Shown here: one piece after another, positions 42,030 through 51,398 of the stretch | Layout: each line of letters starts with the position of its first letter | Numbering within the stretch: the stretch's first letter is position 1 | Origin: Azospirillum canadense | GTDB lineage: Bacteria; Pseudomonadota; Alphaproteobacteria; Azospirillales; Azospirillaceae | NCBI RefSeq assembly: GCF_025961225.1 | Contig: NZ_JAOQNG010000010.1 | Span: 734,501-798,500, forward strand | Direction: 5' to 3' | DNA: 64,000 nt | The notes under the pieces: generated by a model | Seen by the model: only the letters and a program-made list of their open reading frames with translations | What the model was told of the DNA's origin: nothing | Database searches by the model: none | Program-made: the position numbers and the translations under genes

Positions 42030-42110
42030 ATGAATCGCTCGCTCGCCATCACCACCACCACTACCAAAACGACCCGCTCCGGCGGGCCGTCGGCTGGTGG
42101 CGTGCGTTGA
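42030..42110 (+). CDS. threonine-rich leader peptide upstream of asd
   Basis: A 26-codon reading frame with start and stop, encoding MNRSLAITTTTTKTTRS followed by a Gly/Pro-rich tail. Seven of residues 8-15 are Thr codons, next to an Ile codon. This is the signature of an attenuation leader such as E. coli thrL. It ends 114 bp before aspartate-semialdehyde dehydrogenase, an enzyme of the threonine pathway. No strong Shine-Dalgarno precedes it (CCGGG only), and the promoter position suggests leaderless translation. Confidence 0.75.
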   Translation: MNRSLAITTTTTKTTRSGGPSAGGVR

Positions 42111-42186
42111 TCGAGTAGAGACGCTTCACCCACCACGAAGGCCTCGCCGGACACGGACGGGGCCTCGGTGTATCTGGGGGCCGTCC
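42081..42186 (+). promoter_or_regulatory. putative attenuator RNA structures ahead of asd
   Basis: GGCGGGCC (42081-42088, inside the leader frame) can pair with GGCCTCGCC (42140-42148). The first part of that segment can instead pair with GGGGCC (42159-42164). A further stem GGACGG/CCGTCC joins 42155-42160 with 42181-42186. The pairings are mutually exclusive, as attenuation needs. There is no U run after the distal stems, so control may be Rho-dependent or translational rather than by an intrinsic terminator. Confidence 0.5.
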
Positions 42187-42224
42187 AGCTCGATCCGGGC
42201 ATGACACAAGGACGGACCACACCC

Positions 42225-43238
42225 ATGAGCACCCCCTCCGCTTCTCCCCGTCGCGTTGCCATCGTTGGCGCCACCGGCGCCGTTGGCCGCGAGATGGTCG
42301 ATGTCCTCCACCGCCGTTCGTTCCCGGTCGCGGAACTCGGCCTGTTCGCGTCGGAGCGCAGCGCCGGCCGCACGGTCGAGACCCCGTTCGGCACGAAGAC
42401 CCTGGAGGCGTTCGACGCCGAGAAGGTGAAGGGCTACGACATCGTCCTGCTCGCCGTGTCCGGCGATTTCGCCAAGGCGCACGCCCCGGCCCTGACTGAG
42501 AAGGGCGCGCTGGTCATCGACAACTCGTCGGCCTTCCGCTACGACGACAACGTCCCGCTGATCGTGCCGGAGATCAACGCGCACGCCATGGGTGACGCGA
42601 AGCTGATCGCCAACCCCAACTGCACCACGGCCATCGCCGTCGTGGCGCTCGGCCCCCTGCACAAGGCCTTCGGTCTGAAGCGCGTTATCGTTTCCACCTA
42701 TCAGGCGACCAGCGGCGCCGGTGCGGAGGGCATGGCCGAGCTTGAGGAGCAGACCCGCAACCAGCTGGAAGGCAAGCCGGTCACCAACAGCGTCTTCCGC
42801 CACCCGATCCCCTTCAACCTGATCCCCCAGATCGACGCCTTCCAGGAGAACGGCTACACGAAGGAGGAGATGAAGGTCACCTGGGAGACGCGGAAGATCC
42901 TGGAGATCCCGGACCTGCCCGTCAGCTGCACCGCGGTGCGCATCCCGACCTACCGCGCCCATTCCGAGGCGATCACGGTCGAGACGCTGTCGCCGGTGAC
43001 CCCGGACGCTGCCCGCGCCGCCCTGGCCGACGCGCCGGGCGTGGAGGTGAAGGACGTGCCGGCCGACGGCGTCTACCCGATGCCGCTGAACGCCACCGGC
43101 CAGTTCGACGTCGAGGTCGGCCGCATCCGCACCAGCCTGATCTTCGGCGACCACGGCCTGGACCTGTTCGTCTGCGGCGACCAGCTGCTGAAGGGCGCCG
43201 CGCTCAACGCGGTCCAGATCGCCGAGCTGACTCTGTAA
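42225..43238 (+). CDS. asd: aspartate-semialdehyde dehydrogenase
   Basis: A 337-residue NADPH enzyme reducing aspartyl phosphate to aspartate semialdehyde, the branch point to Thr, Met, Lys and diaminopimelate. N-terminal GATGAVGREM binds the cofactor. C133 in NPNCTTA is the nucleophile, and the RIPTYRAHSE block supplies catalytic Arg and His. The start MSTPSASPRR at 42225 gives standard length; AAGGA lies at 42208-42212. The Thr-rich leader upstream suggests feedback by threonine supply. It converges with yjdM across a strong hairpin. Confidence 0.95.
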   Translation: MSTPSASPRRVAIVGATGAVGREMVDVLHRRSFPVAELGLFASERSAGRTVETPFGTKTLEAFDAEKVKGYDIVLLAVSGDFAKAHAPALTEKGALVIDNSSAFRYDDNVPLIVPEINAHAMGDAKLIANPNCTTAIAVVALGPLHKAFGLKRVIVSTYQATSGAGAEGMAELEEQTRNQLEGKPVTNSVFRHPIPFNLIPQIDAFQENGYTKEEMKVTWETRKILEIPDLPVSCTAVRIPTYRAHSEAITVETLSPVTPDAARAALADAPGVEVKDVPADGVYPMPLNATGQFDVEVGRIRTSLIFGDHGLDLFVCGDQLLKGAALNAVQIAELTL

Positions 43239-43249
43239 GGAAGCCGCTT

Positions 43250-43288
43250 GCCCATCCCCGTCCGCCCCACCGGCGGACGGGGATGGGC
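43250..43288. terminator. bidirectional 17-bp stem terminator, asd / yjdM
   Basis: GCCCATCCCCGTCCGCC (43250-43266) and its exact complement (43272-43288) form a 17-bp stem with loop CCACC. It lies between the convergent asd and yjdM genes, so it can terminate both. T runs are absent or short on both sides. Confidence 0.75.
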
Positions 43289-43295
43289 GCGTCCA

Positions 43296-43631
43296 TCAGG
43301 CCTTCTTCACGAATTCCGACTTCAGGTTCATCGCGCCGATCCCGTCGATCTTGCAGGCGATGTTGTGGCCGTCGGCCCCGTCCGTCAGGCGGATGTTCTT
43401 CACCTTCGTCCCGCCCTTGACGACCAGCGACGATCCCTTGACCTTCAGGTCCTTGATCACGGTCACGCTGTCGCCGTCGGCCAGCGGGTTGCCGTTTGCG
43501 TCGCGCACCGCGTCGGCGCCGGTGTCCTCCGCGACGGCCGTCTGCGGGTTCCATTCATGGGCGCATTCCGGGCAGATCCACAGCTCCCCATCCTGATACG
43601 CGTATTCGCAGTTGCATTTCGGGCAGTTCAC
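43296..43631 (-). CDS. yjdM: YjdM/PhnA family zinc-ribbon protein
   Basis: A 111-residue small protein. A four-Cys zinc ribbon (NCPKCNCEYAYQ...WICPECAHEW) at the N-terminus is followed by a small beta domain (LADGDSVTVIKDLKVKG, LVVKGGTKVKNIRL). Although historically named PhnA, this family has no proven phosphonate role. The start is GTG 43631, with AAGGACG upstream; the longer ATG frame to 43700 lacks family similarity. Confidence 0.88.
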   Translation of the reverse strand: MNCPKCNCEYAYQDGELWICPECAHEWNPQTAVAEDTGADAVRDANGNPLADGDSVTVIKDLKVKGSSLVVKGGTKVKNIRLTDGADGHNIACKIDGIGAMNLKSEFVKKA

Positions 43632-43834
43632 GTGAGCGTCCTTTGCGTGTCTTGCGGTTGGGGCGTCGTGGCTTAGCACAGGCGCCACCCCTTCCGCCAT
43701 CGCGTCACCATCTCACGAGGACTGGAAGCCGGGCCGCGACGCTGCTATCTATAGCGCCGAATCACGAGGGCCGAGGGGCACCGATGCCCCCGGCCCTCGT
43801 TGTCGTTCCTTTTCGCTTGTCACGGGATCCGCGC

Positions 43835-45442
<1,608 letters not shown>

Positions 45443-45461
45443 TCGTTTCAGGATTGGTTCG

Positions 45462-45497
45462 GGCGCGGTACTCCCAGCGGGTGCCGCGCCTTTTTTT
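45462..45497 (+). terminator. intrinsic terminator of prfC
   Basis: GGCGCGGTACTCCC pairs with GGGTGCCGCGCC around a short AGC loop (45462-45490, one bulge), directly followed by seven T residues (45491-45497). It lies 20 bp after the prfC stop. This is the clearest intrinsic terminator in the window. Confidence 0.92.
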
Positions 45498-45708
45498 CAT
45501 GCCACCCCCAAATGGCTTCCGAGCCCAACCTTTCCGAAAGTCAGGTTGACTTTCCTCAAGGGGTGCTTGACTTTTGTCGGCATACGGTTGCAGCCGATGC
45601 GCGCCATTGGCCAACCGGGTCCGGACCTCCTCGCGCCGGGGGCGCAACGGCTCGCGGACGGCGTCGCCCGCGGGTTGGCCCGTGCAGACAGACGACGAGG
45701 GGGGAGAC

Positions 45709-47292
45709 ATGTTCGGCGGCTTGGAGGCCTTCTTCGATAGCAGCGGGTTCATTCCCCACGGGGTGTGCCTTCTCTGGAAGCCGGAGATCCTGGCCCTGCA
45801 CATCGGCTCCGACGTGCTGATCGGCCTGTCCTACTATTCGATCCCCATTGCCCTGGTCTATGTGGTGCTGAAGCGGCGCGATGTTGCCTTCAGCTGGATT
45901 TTCTGGCTGTTCGCGGCCTTCATCCTCGCCTGCGGGACCACGCATTTCTTCAGCGTCTGGACGCTGTGGACTCCCGAATACGGGCTGGAGGGCGTGGTCA
46001 AGGGGGTGACCGCGGTCGCCTCCGTGCTGACCGCCATCGCGCTGTGGCTGCTGATGCCGCGCCTGCTCGCCCTGCCGAGCCCGGCGCAGATGGCCGAAGC
46101 CAACGACGCGCTTCAGCGGGAGATCGAGGTCCGGCGCCAGGCGGAGCAGCGCTACGCCAGCTTCTTCAACAACCTCGCCGAAGGGCTGTTCGTCGTCACG
46201 GTTCTCCCCGATGGCCGGTTCGCGTTCGACACGCTCAACCCGGCGCACGCCCGTGCGACCGGGATCGATCCGGACACCATCCGCGGCCGCCTCGTGTCCG
46301 AAGTCCTGCCTTCCGAAACGGCGCAGGCCGTGATCGGGCGCTACGCTGCCTGCGTTGCGGCCGGTGGCCCGATCGATTACGAAGAAACCCTCGACCTGCC
46401 GGTCGGGCGCCGCGTCTGGCACACGGTCCTGGTCCCGGTCCGCGACGGGGGCGGAGCCATCGTCCAACTCCTCGGCAGCGCCCGCGACATCACCGAGCGC
46501 AAGAAGTTCCAGGAAGAGCTGGTGCAGACCTCCAAGCTCGCCACGCTCGGCACGCTGGCCGCGGGTATGGCCCACGAGATGAGCCAGCCGTTGAACATCA
46601 TCCGCATCTGGTCGGAAAACGCGCTGTCCCGGCTGCGCGACGGCGACACCGACACGGCGCGCTTGGACAAGGTGCTGACCATCGTCGCCGACCAGACCGA
46701 GCGAATGGGCAAGATCATCGACCACATGCGCACCTTCAGCCGGCGCGACGGCGGAGGCATGCAGATGTTCGACCCCGCCGCCAGCGTGCGCGCGGCGGTG
46801 GACCTCGTCGCCAACCAGTTTGCGCTGGAAAACATCGCGGTCGACGCGGAGATCGAAACCGGTGAGACGGTCGTGCGCGGTCGCCCGCTGCAGCTGGAGC
46901 AGGTGCTGGTCAACCTTCTCTCCAATGCCCACGATGCCATCGTCGAGCGGCGCGCCGCGGACGGCGAGGGCCCGCCCGCCGGCGGGCGGATCGAGGTCCG
47001 CGTGCGCCGGGGCGGCAGCCCGGGCACGGCGTTGATTTCGGTGACCGATGACGGCGGCGGGATCGACCCGGACGTGCTGCCGCGCATCTTCGATCCCTTT
47101 TTCACGACGAAGGAGGTCGGCAAGGGCTCCGGCCTTGGCCTGTCCATCGGCTATGGGATCATCGACGCGATGAACGGTCGCATCGAGGCGGCCAATGTGG
47201 ACCACGGCGACGGGCGCCACGGTGTTCGTTTCACGATAACTTTGCCCGTGTCCCATTCCTCGGCCAGCGAGATGGAGCGTACCCATGCCTGA
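45709..47292 (+). CDS. ethylene-receptor-like sensor histidine kinase
   Basis: A 527-residue membrane kinase. Residues 1-120 hold three helices (about 27-54, 62-87 and 95-117) resembling the plant ETR1 sensor. D35, Y42, P46, C75 and H79 (in LACGTTHF) have exactly the spacing of ETR1 D25, Y32, P36, C65 and H69, the last two being the copper ligands of ethylene receptors; K98 corresponds to ETR1 K91 with a three-residue gap. A coiled linker and PAS (about 145-262) follow, then HisKA (H289 in MAHEMSQPLN) and HATPase (NLLSNAHDAI, GSGLGLSIGYGII). GAGGGGGGAG sets ATG 45709. It overlaps the receiver gene by 8 bp. Confidence 0.88.
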   Translation: MFGGLEAFFDSSGFIPHGVCLLWKPEILALHIGSDVLIGLSYYSIPIALVYVVLKRRDVAFSWIFWLFAAFILACGTTHFFSVWTLWTPEYGLEGVVKGVTAVASVLTAIALWLLMPRLLALPSPAQMAEANDALQREIEVRRQAEQRYASFFNNLAEGLFVVTVLPDGRFAFDTLNPAHARATGIDPDTIRGRLVSEVLPSETAQAVIGRYAACVAAGGPIDYEETLDLPVGRRVWHTVLVPVRDGGGAIVQLLGSARDITERKKFQEELVQTSKLATLGTLAAGMAHEMSQPLNIIRIWSENALSRLRDGDTDTARLDKVLTIVADQTERMGKIIDHMRTFSRRDGGGMQMFDPAASVRAAVDLVANQFALENIAVDAEIETGETVVRGRPLQLEQVLVNLLSNAHDAIVERRAADGEGPPAGGRIEVRVRRGGSPGTALISVTDDGGGIDPDVLPRIFDPFFTTKEVGKGSGLGLSIGYGIIDAMNGRIEAANVDHGDGRHGVRFTITLPVSHSSASEMERTHA

Positions 47293-47674
47293 ACCCGCGC
47301 ACATCCTTGTGGCGGAGGACGAAGTCCTGGCGGCGATGGCAATGGAAGACTTCCTGCAACGCAAGGGGTACCGGGTTACCTTGGCACCGGACGGGCTGGC
47401 CGCGCTGGAACGCTATCGCAACGATCCCGCGGACCTCGTGATCACGGATCTGCGCATGCCGCGCATGGACGGCCGCGCGTTGGTCCGGGAACTGCGCGGG
47501 CTGGACGCCGCCTTGCCGCTTCTGGTCGTCACCGGATTTCTGTCCATTGAGCCTGGGCAGGACGACCTGACGTCGCCCGCCTGGAAGCCGCTGGAAATCC
47601 TGCGCAAGCCGGTCAGCCCGCAAGTCATTCTCGACACGGTGCAGCGCCTCATGGCGACCCGGCCGGCCGCCTGA
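47285..47674 (+). CDS. single-domain response regulator partner of the kinase
   Basis: A 129-residue receiver with acidic pocket AEDE (residues 10-13), phospho-acceptor D55 in LVITDLRMPRMDGR, Thr in VVTGFL and Lys in LRKPVSP. No output domain is present. Its ATG overlaps the kinase gene by 8 bp, so it is the cognate receiver. How the phosphorylated receiver acts is unknown; motility, adhesion or a further relay are possible for stand-alone receivers. Confidence 0.92.
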   Translation: MPEPAHILVAEDEVLAAMAMEDFLQRKGYRVTLAPDGLAALERYRNDPADLVITDLRMPRMDGRALVRELRGLDAALPLLVVTGFLSIEPGQDDLTSPAWKPLEILRKPVSPQVILDTVQRLMATRPAA

Positions 47675-47685
47675 CAGAGAGACGG

Positions 47686-48639
47686 TCAGACGGCCGGGTC
47701 GATCGGCTCCACGTCCACGCTGACGCTGAGGGAATGGCCGGCACCGCCCAACAGGACGCCGCGCGCCGGGCTGACGTCGTCGTAGTCGCGGCCCCAGGCG
47801 ATGGTGATGAAGTCCTGGTCGGCCACGCGGGCGTTGGTCGGGCACAGGTCCAGCCAGCCGGTCGGGCCGCACCACACCGACGCCCAGGCGTGGCTGACGT
47901 CCGCGCCGACGAGGCGCGGCCGGCCCGGTGGCGGCAGGGTGCGCAGATAGCCGGAGACGTAGCGGCCCGGCAGGCCCACCGCGCGCAGGCAGCCGACGAC
48001 GATGTGGGCGAAGTCCTGGCAGACGCCGCGCCGATGGCGCATCACCTCCGCCAGCGGAGTCGCCACGGTCGTCGCCGTCGGGTCGAATGTGAAATCGCTG
48101 TGGATCCGCCGCATCAGGTCCAGCGCGGCCTCGGCCACCGGCCGGCCCGGCGTGAAGGAGGCGGAGGCGTAGTCCAGCAGCGCGGGGGAGACGGCCACCA
48201 GCGCGCTGTCGAAGCTGTACTGGACGATCTCCGCCCCGTCGTCAGGCCCGGACAGGCAGCGCAGCGACTCGTGCACCCGCTCCCAGGGCGGGGTCGCCGC
48301 CGCGTCGAGGACCGGCGGGGTGAACACCTCCACCTCGCTGTCGGCCGTGATCGTGAAGGTCCGGTGAGGCTCCTGCACCGCCACGTATGTGACGGTGTTG
48401 CCGAAATAATCGGTGTGGTCGGATCGCACGGCGGGTGCCGGTTCGACTGTCAGGCAGCAGCGCCGCACGCGCTGCCGCGGGTGGGGGCGGGCGGTCAGAT
48501 GCAGCAGGTGATGCGAGACCGACACGTCTTCCCCATAGTCGTAATGGGTGACGTGGCGCAGGCGGTAGCGCACGCCGCCGCGTTCCGCGGGGCCAGAATC
48601 CGGGAGAAAGGGGGCGTCAGGCCGATCGGGCGAAGGCAT
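47686..48639 (-). CDS. transglutaminase-like cysteine peptidase family protein
   Basis: A 317-residue protein with an N-terminal beta domain (RYRLRHVTHYDYGEDVSVSHH) and a transglutaminase-like core. The catalytic Cys is in HRRGVCQDFAHI, His in GADVSHAWASVW and Asp in GWLDLCPTN. No signal peptide is seen, so it is cytosolic. It is the last gene of a leftward three-gene unit, its start overlapping the end of the ATP-grasp/alpha-E gene by 23 bp. It may hydrolyse or transfer a gamma-glutamyl or peptide amide made by that ligase. Confidence 0.88.
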   Translation of the reverse strand: MPSPDRPDAPFLPDSGPAERGGVRYRLRHVTHYDYGEDVSVSHHLLHLTARPHPRQRVRRCCLTVEPAPAVRSDHTDYFGNTVTYVAVQEPHRTFTITADSEVEVFTPPVLDAAATPPWERVHESLRCLSGPDDGAEIVQYSFDSALVAVSPALLDYASASFTPGRPVAEAALDLMRRIHSDFTFDPTATTVATPLAEVMRHRRGVCQDFAHIVVGCLRAVGLPGRYVSGYLRTLPPPGRPRLVGADVSHAWASVWCGPTGWLDLCPTNARVADQDFITIAWGRDYDDVSPARGVLLGGAGHSLSVSVDVEPIDPAV

Positions 48640-51214
48640 GGCTGAAATAGGCGTGCGTGAGAAGGTTCGAGATGTCCGGCAGCGACGTCGCCAGCGTGTC
48701 GAGCAACGTGTTCAACGCCTCGTTCGACCGCAGGCTCTCCGGGTTGCGCAGGGACGCGCGCGCCGCCTGGGCTATGGACAACGCGCCAGCCGTCGGGACG
48801 CCTGGGCCGGGTCTGGCCGTTCCGGGCAGCGCCGTCACGTGCTGCTCCAGCGCGGCGAGCTGAAAGGCCAGCGCGCGCGGGTTCGATTCGTCGCTCAGCA
48901 GCAGTTCGAGCACGGGCGTGCGCCGGACCGTCGTCAGGTAGCGGCTGCGGTAGGTCATCACGCTTTCGCCCAGTTCGAGCAGGACGGCCAGCGTTGCGGC
49001 CTGCGTGCCTTCCTCCTGCCGGTCGAGCCCATGGACGTTCAGGCCGCGCATGATGGAGATGGTGTGCAGGGAGCGTTCGATCCGGCGACCGATGTCGAGG
49101 AAGCGCCAGCCGGGGCCGCGCGTCATGCTCTCCTGCTCCATGCCCGCGATGGCCGCGAGGATGGTGACGAGGTCGTCCAGCCGCAGCAGCATCGCTGCGG
49201 CGTCGAGCTTCTGGCGCGGCGTCTGGCTCTGCCGTTCCAGCATCGAGATCACCCGCCACATGTCCAGCGACAGGCGGTCGCGCACCGAATAGGCGGTGCG
49301 GTGCAGGCGCAGCACCTGGGCGCGCAGGCTGTTGGGGTGGTCCGGATCGACGACCGACGTGTGCAGCGCGTTGCGCAGCGCGCGACCGCTGCCCAGTTCC
49401 GACACGCGCGTCAGGTCCCAGGGGATCACGCCCTCCCAGGCCATCAGGCAGAGCAGGGGGCGCAGCTGCGCCGTGGCGCCGGGCATGGTGCCGTCGGTCA
49501 GGCGCGTGTGGGTGGCGCGCAGCAGCCGGACGACCCCTTCCGACCGCTCCGCGTAGCGTCCGAGCCAGTAGAGGCTGTCGGCGACGCGGCTGGGCAGGTC
49601 GTTGGCGGCAGGACGCAGCACCGGCTCCGTCGCGTCCTGTCCGGCCTGCGGGCGGGGCTGGGCCGGTGCGCTGTCGCTGCGCCGGCCGGCGAGGATCCAG
49701 GTGTCCTTGCTGCCGCCGCCCCGCTGCATGGAGACGACGAGCTTGCCGGATTCGGTCGACACGCGCGTCAGCCCGCCGGGCATGACCGCGTAGCTGCCGT
49801 CGCGCCGGGCGCAGAGGAAGACCCGCAGCACGAGCGGGCGCGCTTGCAGGCGACCGCCCTGCCACACCGGCGCGGTGGACAAGGCCAGCCGTTCCTGCGC
49901 GACGTAGCACCAGGGGCGGGCGTTGATCCGCTCGACAAGGGCCATCCGTTCCGCCGCGGACAGGTCGGCGCCGAAGATCGGCTCGAAGGCGAGCGACGGG
50001 AAGGCCGGCTTGACGACCAGACCGTCCAGGTGATCGATGACGTATGCGCGCTCCGCGTCGTCGCCGCACCACCAGACGGCGACCCCGGGCATCTTCAGCT
50101 CCTCGCCCAGCAGGTGGCGGCAGAGCATGGGCAGCGACGACTTCACCGCCATCGATTCCATGAAGCCGGACCCCAGCGAGTTCGCCAACGCGACGTTGCC
50201 GGCGCGCACCGCCTCGATCAGGCCGGCGACGCCCAGCGAACTGTCGGCGCGCAGTTCCAGCGGGTCGGCGAAGTCGGCGTCCAGGCGGCGCAGGATCACA
50301 TCGACCCGCTCCAGCCCCGACAGCGTCTTCAGGAACACCTGCCGATCGCGCACGGTCAGGTCCGCCCCCTCCACCAGCGTGATGCCGAGATAGCGGGCGA
50401 GGTAGACGTGCTCGAAATAGGTTTCGTTGTAGGGCCCGGGGGTCAGCAGCACCACGCGCGGATTCTCGCGCCGCGGGCTCAGCGACAGGAGCGTGTCCTT
50501 GAAGGCCTCGAAGAAGGGGGACAGCCGCTCCACCTGGCAGTGTCGGAAACTGTCGGGCAGCACCTTCGCCAGCACCGCCCGATTCTCCAGCGCATAGCCG
50601 CTGCCGCTCGGCGCCTGGGTGCGGTCGGACAGCACCCACCAGCGCCCGTCGGGCGCGCGGGCGAGGTCGGCCGCGTAGAAATGCAGATGGATGTCGTTGG
50701 GAACGCGGATCCCGTGCACCGCGCGGCGGAAGCCGGGGTCGGCGTGGATCACGGCGGGGGACAGCCGCCCGCTGCGCGTCAGCGTCTGCGGCCCGTAGAG
50801 GTCTGCGAGCACGGCGTTGATCAACGTGGCGCGCTGGACCAGACCCGACTCGACGGCCTTCCACTCGTGCGCCGGAATCAGCAGCGGTACCATGTCGAGC
50901 GGCCAGGGCCGCTCCATCCCCTTGGGGTCGCCGTAGATGTTGTAGGTGACGCCGTTCTGATGCAGCAGGCGCCGCGCCTCCTCCCACCGCTCGGCCATCA
51001 GCTCCGGATCGAGGGGACCCAGCGTGCCCATGAAGCTTTGCCAGTGCGGGCGAAGCCGGCCCTGGCCGGTGACCATCTCGTCATAGACTTGGCCCGTGCC
51101 ATAGCCCAGGGCATCAGCCTCGCCGAACAGCGATCCCTGAAGGAACGGCACCGGACGCAGCCCCACGGGGGTGGGCGCGCTGGGGTCGGGGAGGGTGGGA
51201 TCGCGGCTGGGCAA
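48617..51214 (-). CDS. circularly permuted ATP-grasp protein fused to an alpha-E domain
   Basis: About 865 residues. The N-terminal ~510 residues are a circularly permuted ATP-grasp ligase (QGRLRPHWQSFMGTLG, GVTYNIYGDPKGMERPWPLD, VVLLTPGPYNETYFEHVYLA, MLCRHLLGEELKMPGV, PLVLRVFLCARRDG). The C-terminal ~330 residues are the all-helical alpha-E domain (LPSRVADSLYWLGRYAERSE...). In many genomes these are two genes; here they are fused. The start is uncertain: the only far-upstream option is TTG 51214, and ATG 51076 is nearer the conserved core. It is expected to form an amide or peptide bond; the product is unknown. Confidence 0.85.
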   Translation of the reverse strand: MPSRDPTLPDPSAPTPVGLRPVPFLQGSLFGEADALGYGTGQVYDEMVTGQGRLRPHWQSFMGTLGPLDPELMAERWEEARRLLHQNGVTYNIYGDPKGMERPWPLDMVPLLIPAHEWKAVESGLVQRATLINAVLADLYGPQTLTRSGRLSPAVIHADPGFRRAVHGIRVPNDIHLHFYAADLARAPDGRWWVLSDRTQAPSGSGYALENRAVLAKVLPDSFRHCQVERLSPFFEAFKDTLLSLSPRRENPRVVLLTPGPYNETYFEHVYLARYLGITLVEGADLTVRDRQVFLKTLSGLERVDVILRRLDADFADPLELRADSSLGVAGLIEAVRAGNVALANSLGSGFMESMAVKSSLPMLCRHLLGEELKMPGVAVWWCGDDAERAYVIDHLDGLVVKPAFPSLAFEPIFGADLSAAERMALVERINARPWCYVAQERLALSTAPVWQGGRLQARPLVLRVFLCARRDGSYAVMPGGLTRVSTESGKLVVSMQRGGGSKDTWILAGRRSDSAPAQPRPQAGQDATEPVLRPAANDLPSRVADSLYWLGRYAERSEGVVRLLRATHTRLTDGTMPGATAQLRPLLCLMAWEGVIPWDLTRVSELGSGRALRNALHTSVVDPDHPNSLRAQVLRLHRTAYSVRDRLSLDMWRVISMLERQSQTPRQKLDAAAMLLRLDDLVTILAAIAGMEQESMTRGPGWRFLDIGRRIERSLHTISIMRGLNVHGLDRQEEGTQAATLAVLLELGESVMTYRSRYLTTVRRTPVLELLLSDESNPRALAFQLAALEQHVTALPGTARPGPGVPTAGALSIAQAARASLRNPESLRSNEALNTLLDTLATSLPDISNLLTHAYFSHAFARSA

Positions 51215-51335
51215 GGTGGGGTCGCGTGCTCACATTTGGTGCTTGGCGCTCGGAGTGTGAACGCGCGTTCCCGCCGATGCAAGGGGCGGTTCGGGGAAGC
51301 TTCCGGCCGGATGCGGGATCCGCCCGGAAGAACCA

Positions 51336-51390
51336 CCAAGCCCTGGCCAAGCCTTGGCCAAGCCCCGGCCAAGCCCCGGCCAGTCCCCAG
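51336..51390. repeat. five 11-bp tandem repeats
   Basis: Five units of the form CCAAGCCCCGG (two exact copies, two with one or two changes, and one diverged) run from 51336 to 51390. They lie in the 184-bp space between the DUF2126 gene and the ATP-grasp/alpha-E gene. The period is close to one helical turn. No terminator or promoter is seen nearby. Confidence 0.75.
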
Positions 51391-51398
51391 CCGCTCCC

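Noticed and set aside
43296..43631. Phosphonate utilisation role from the historical name PhnA
   Set aside because: The protein is the YjdM zinc-ribbon family, unrelated to C-P lyase or phosphonoacetate hydrolase, and no phn genes are adjacent.
51336..51390. CRISPR-like array
   Set aside because: The repeats are 11 bp with no spacers and no cas genes nearby; it is a simple tandem repeat.
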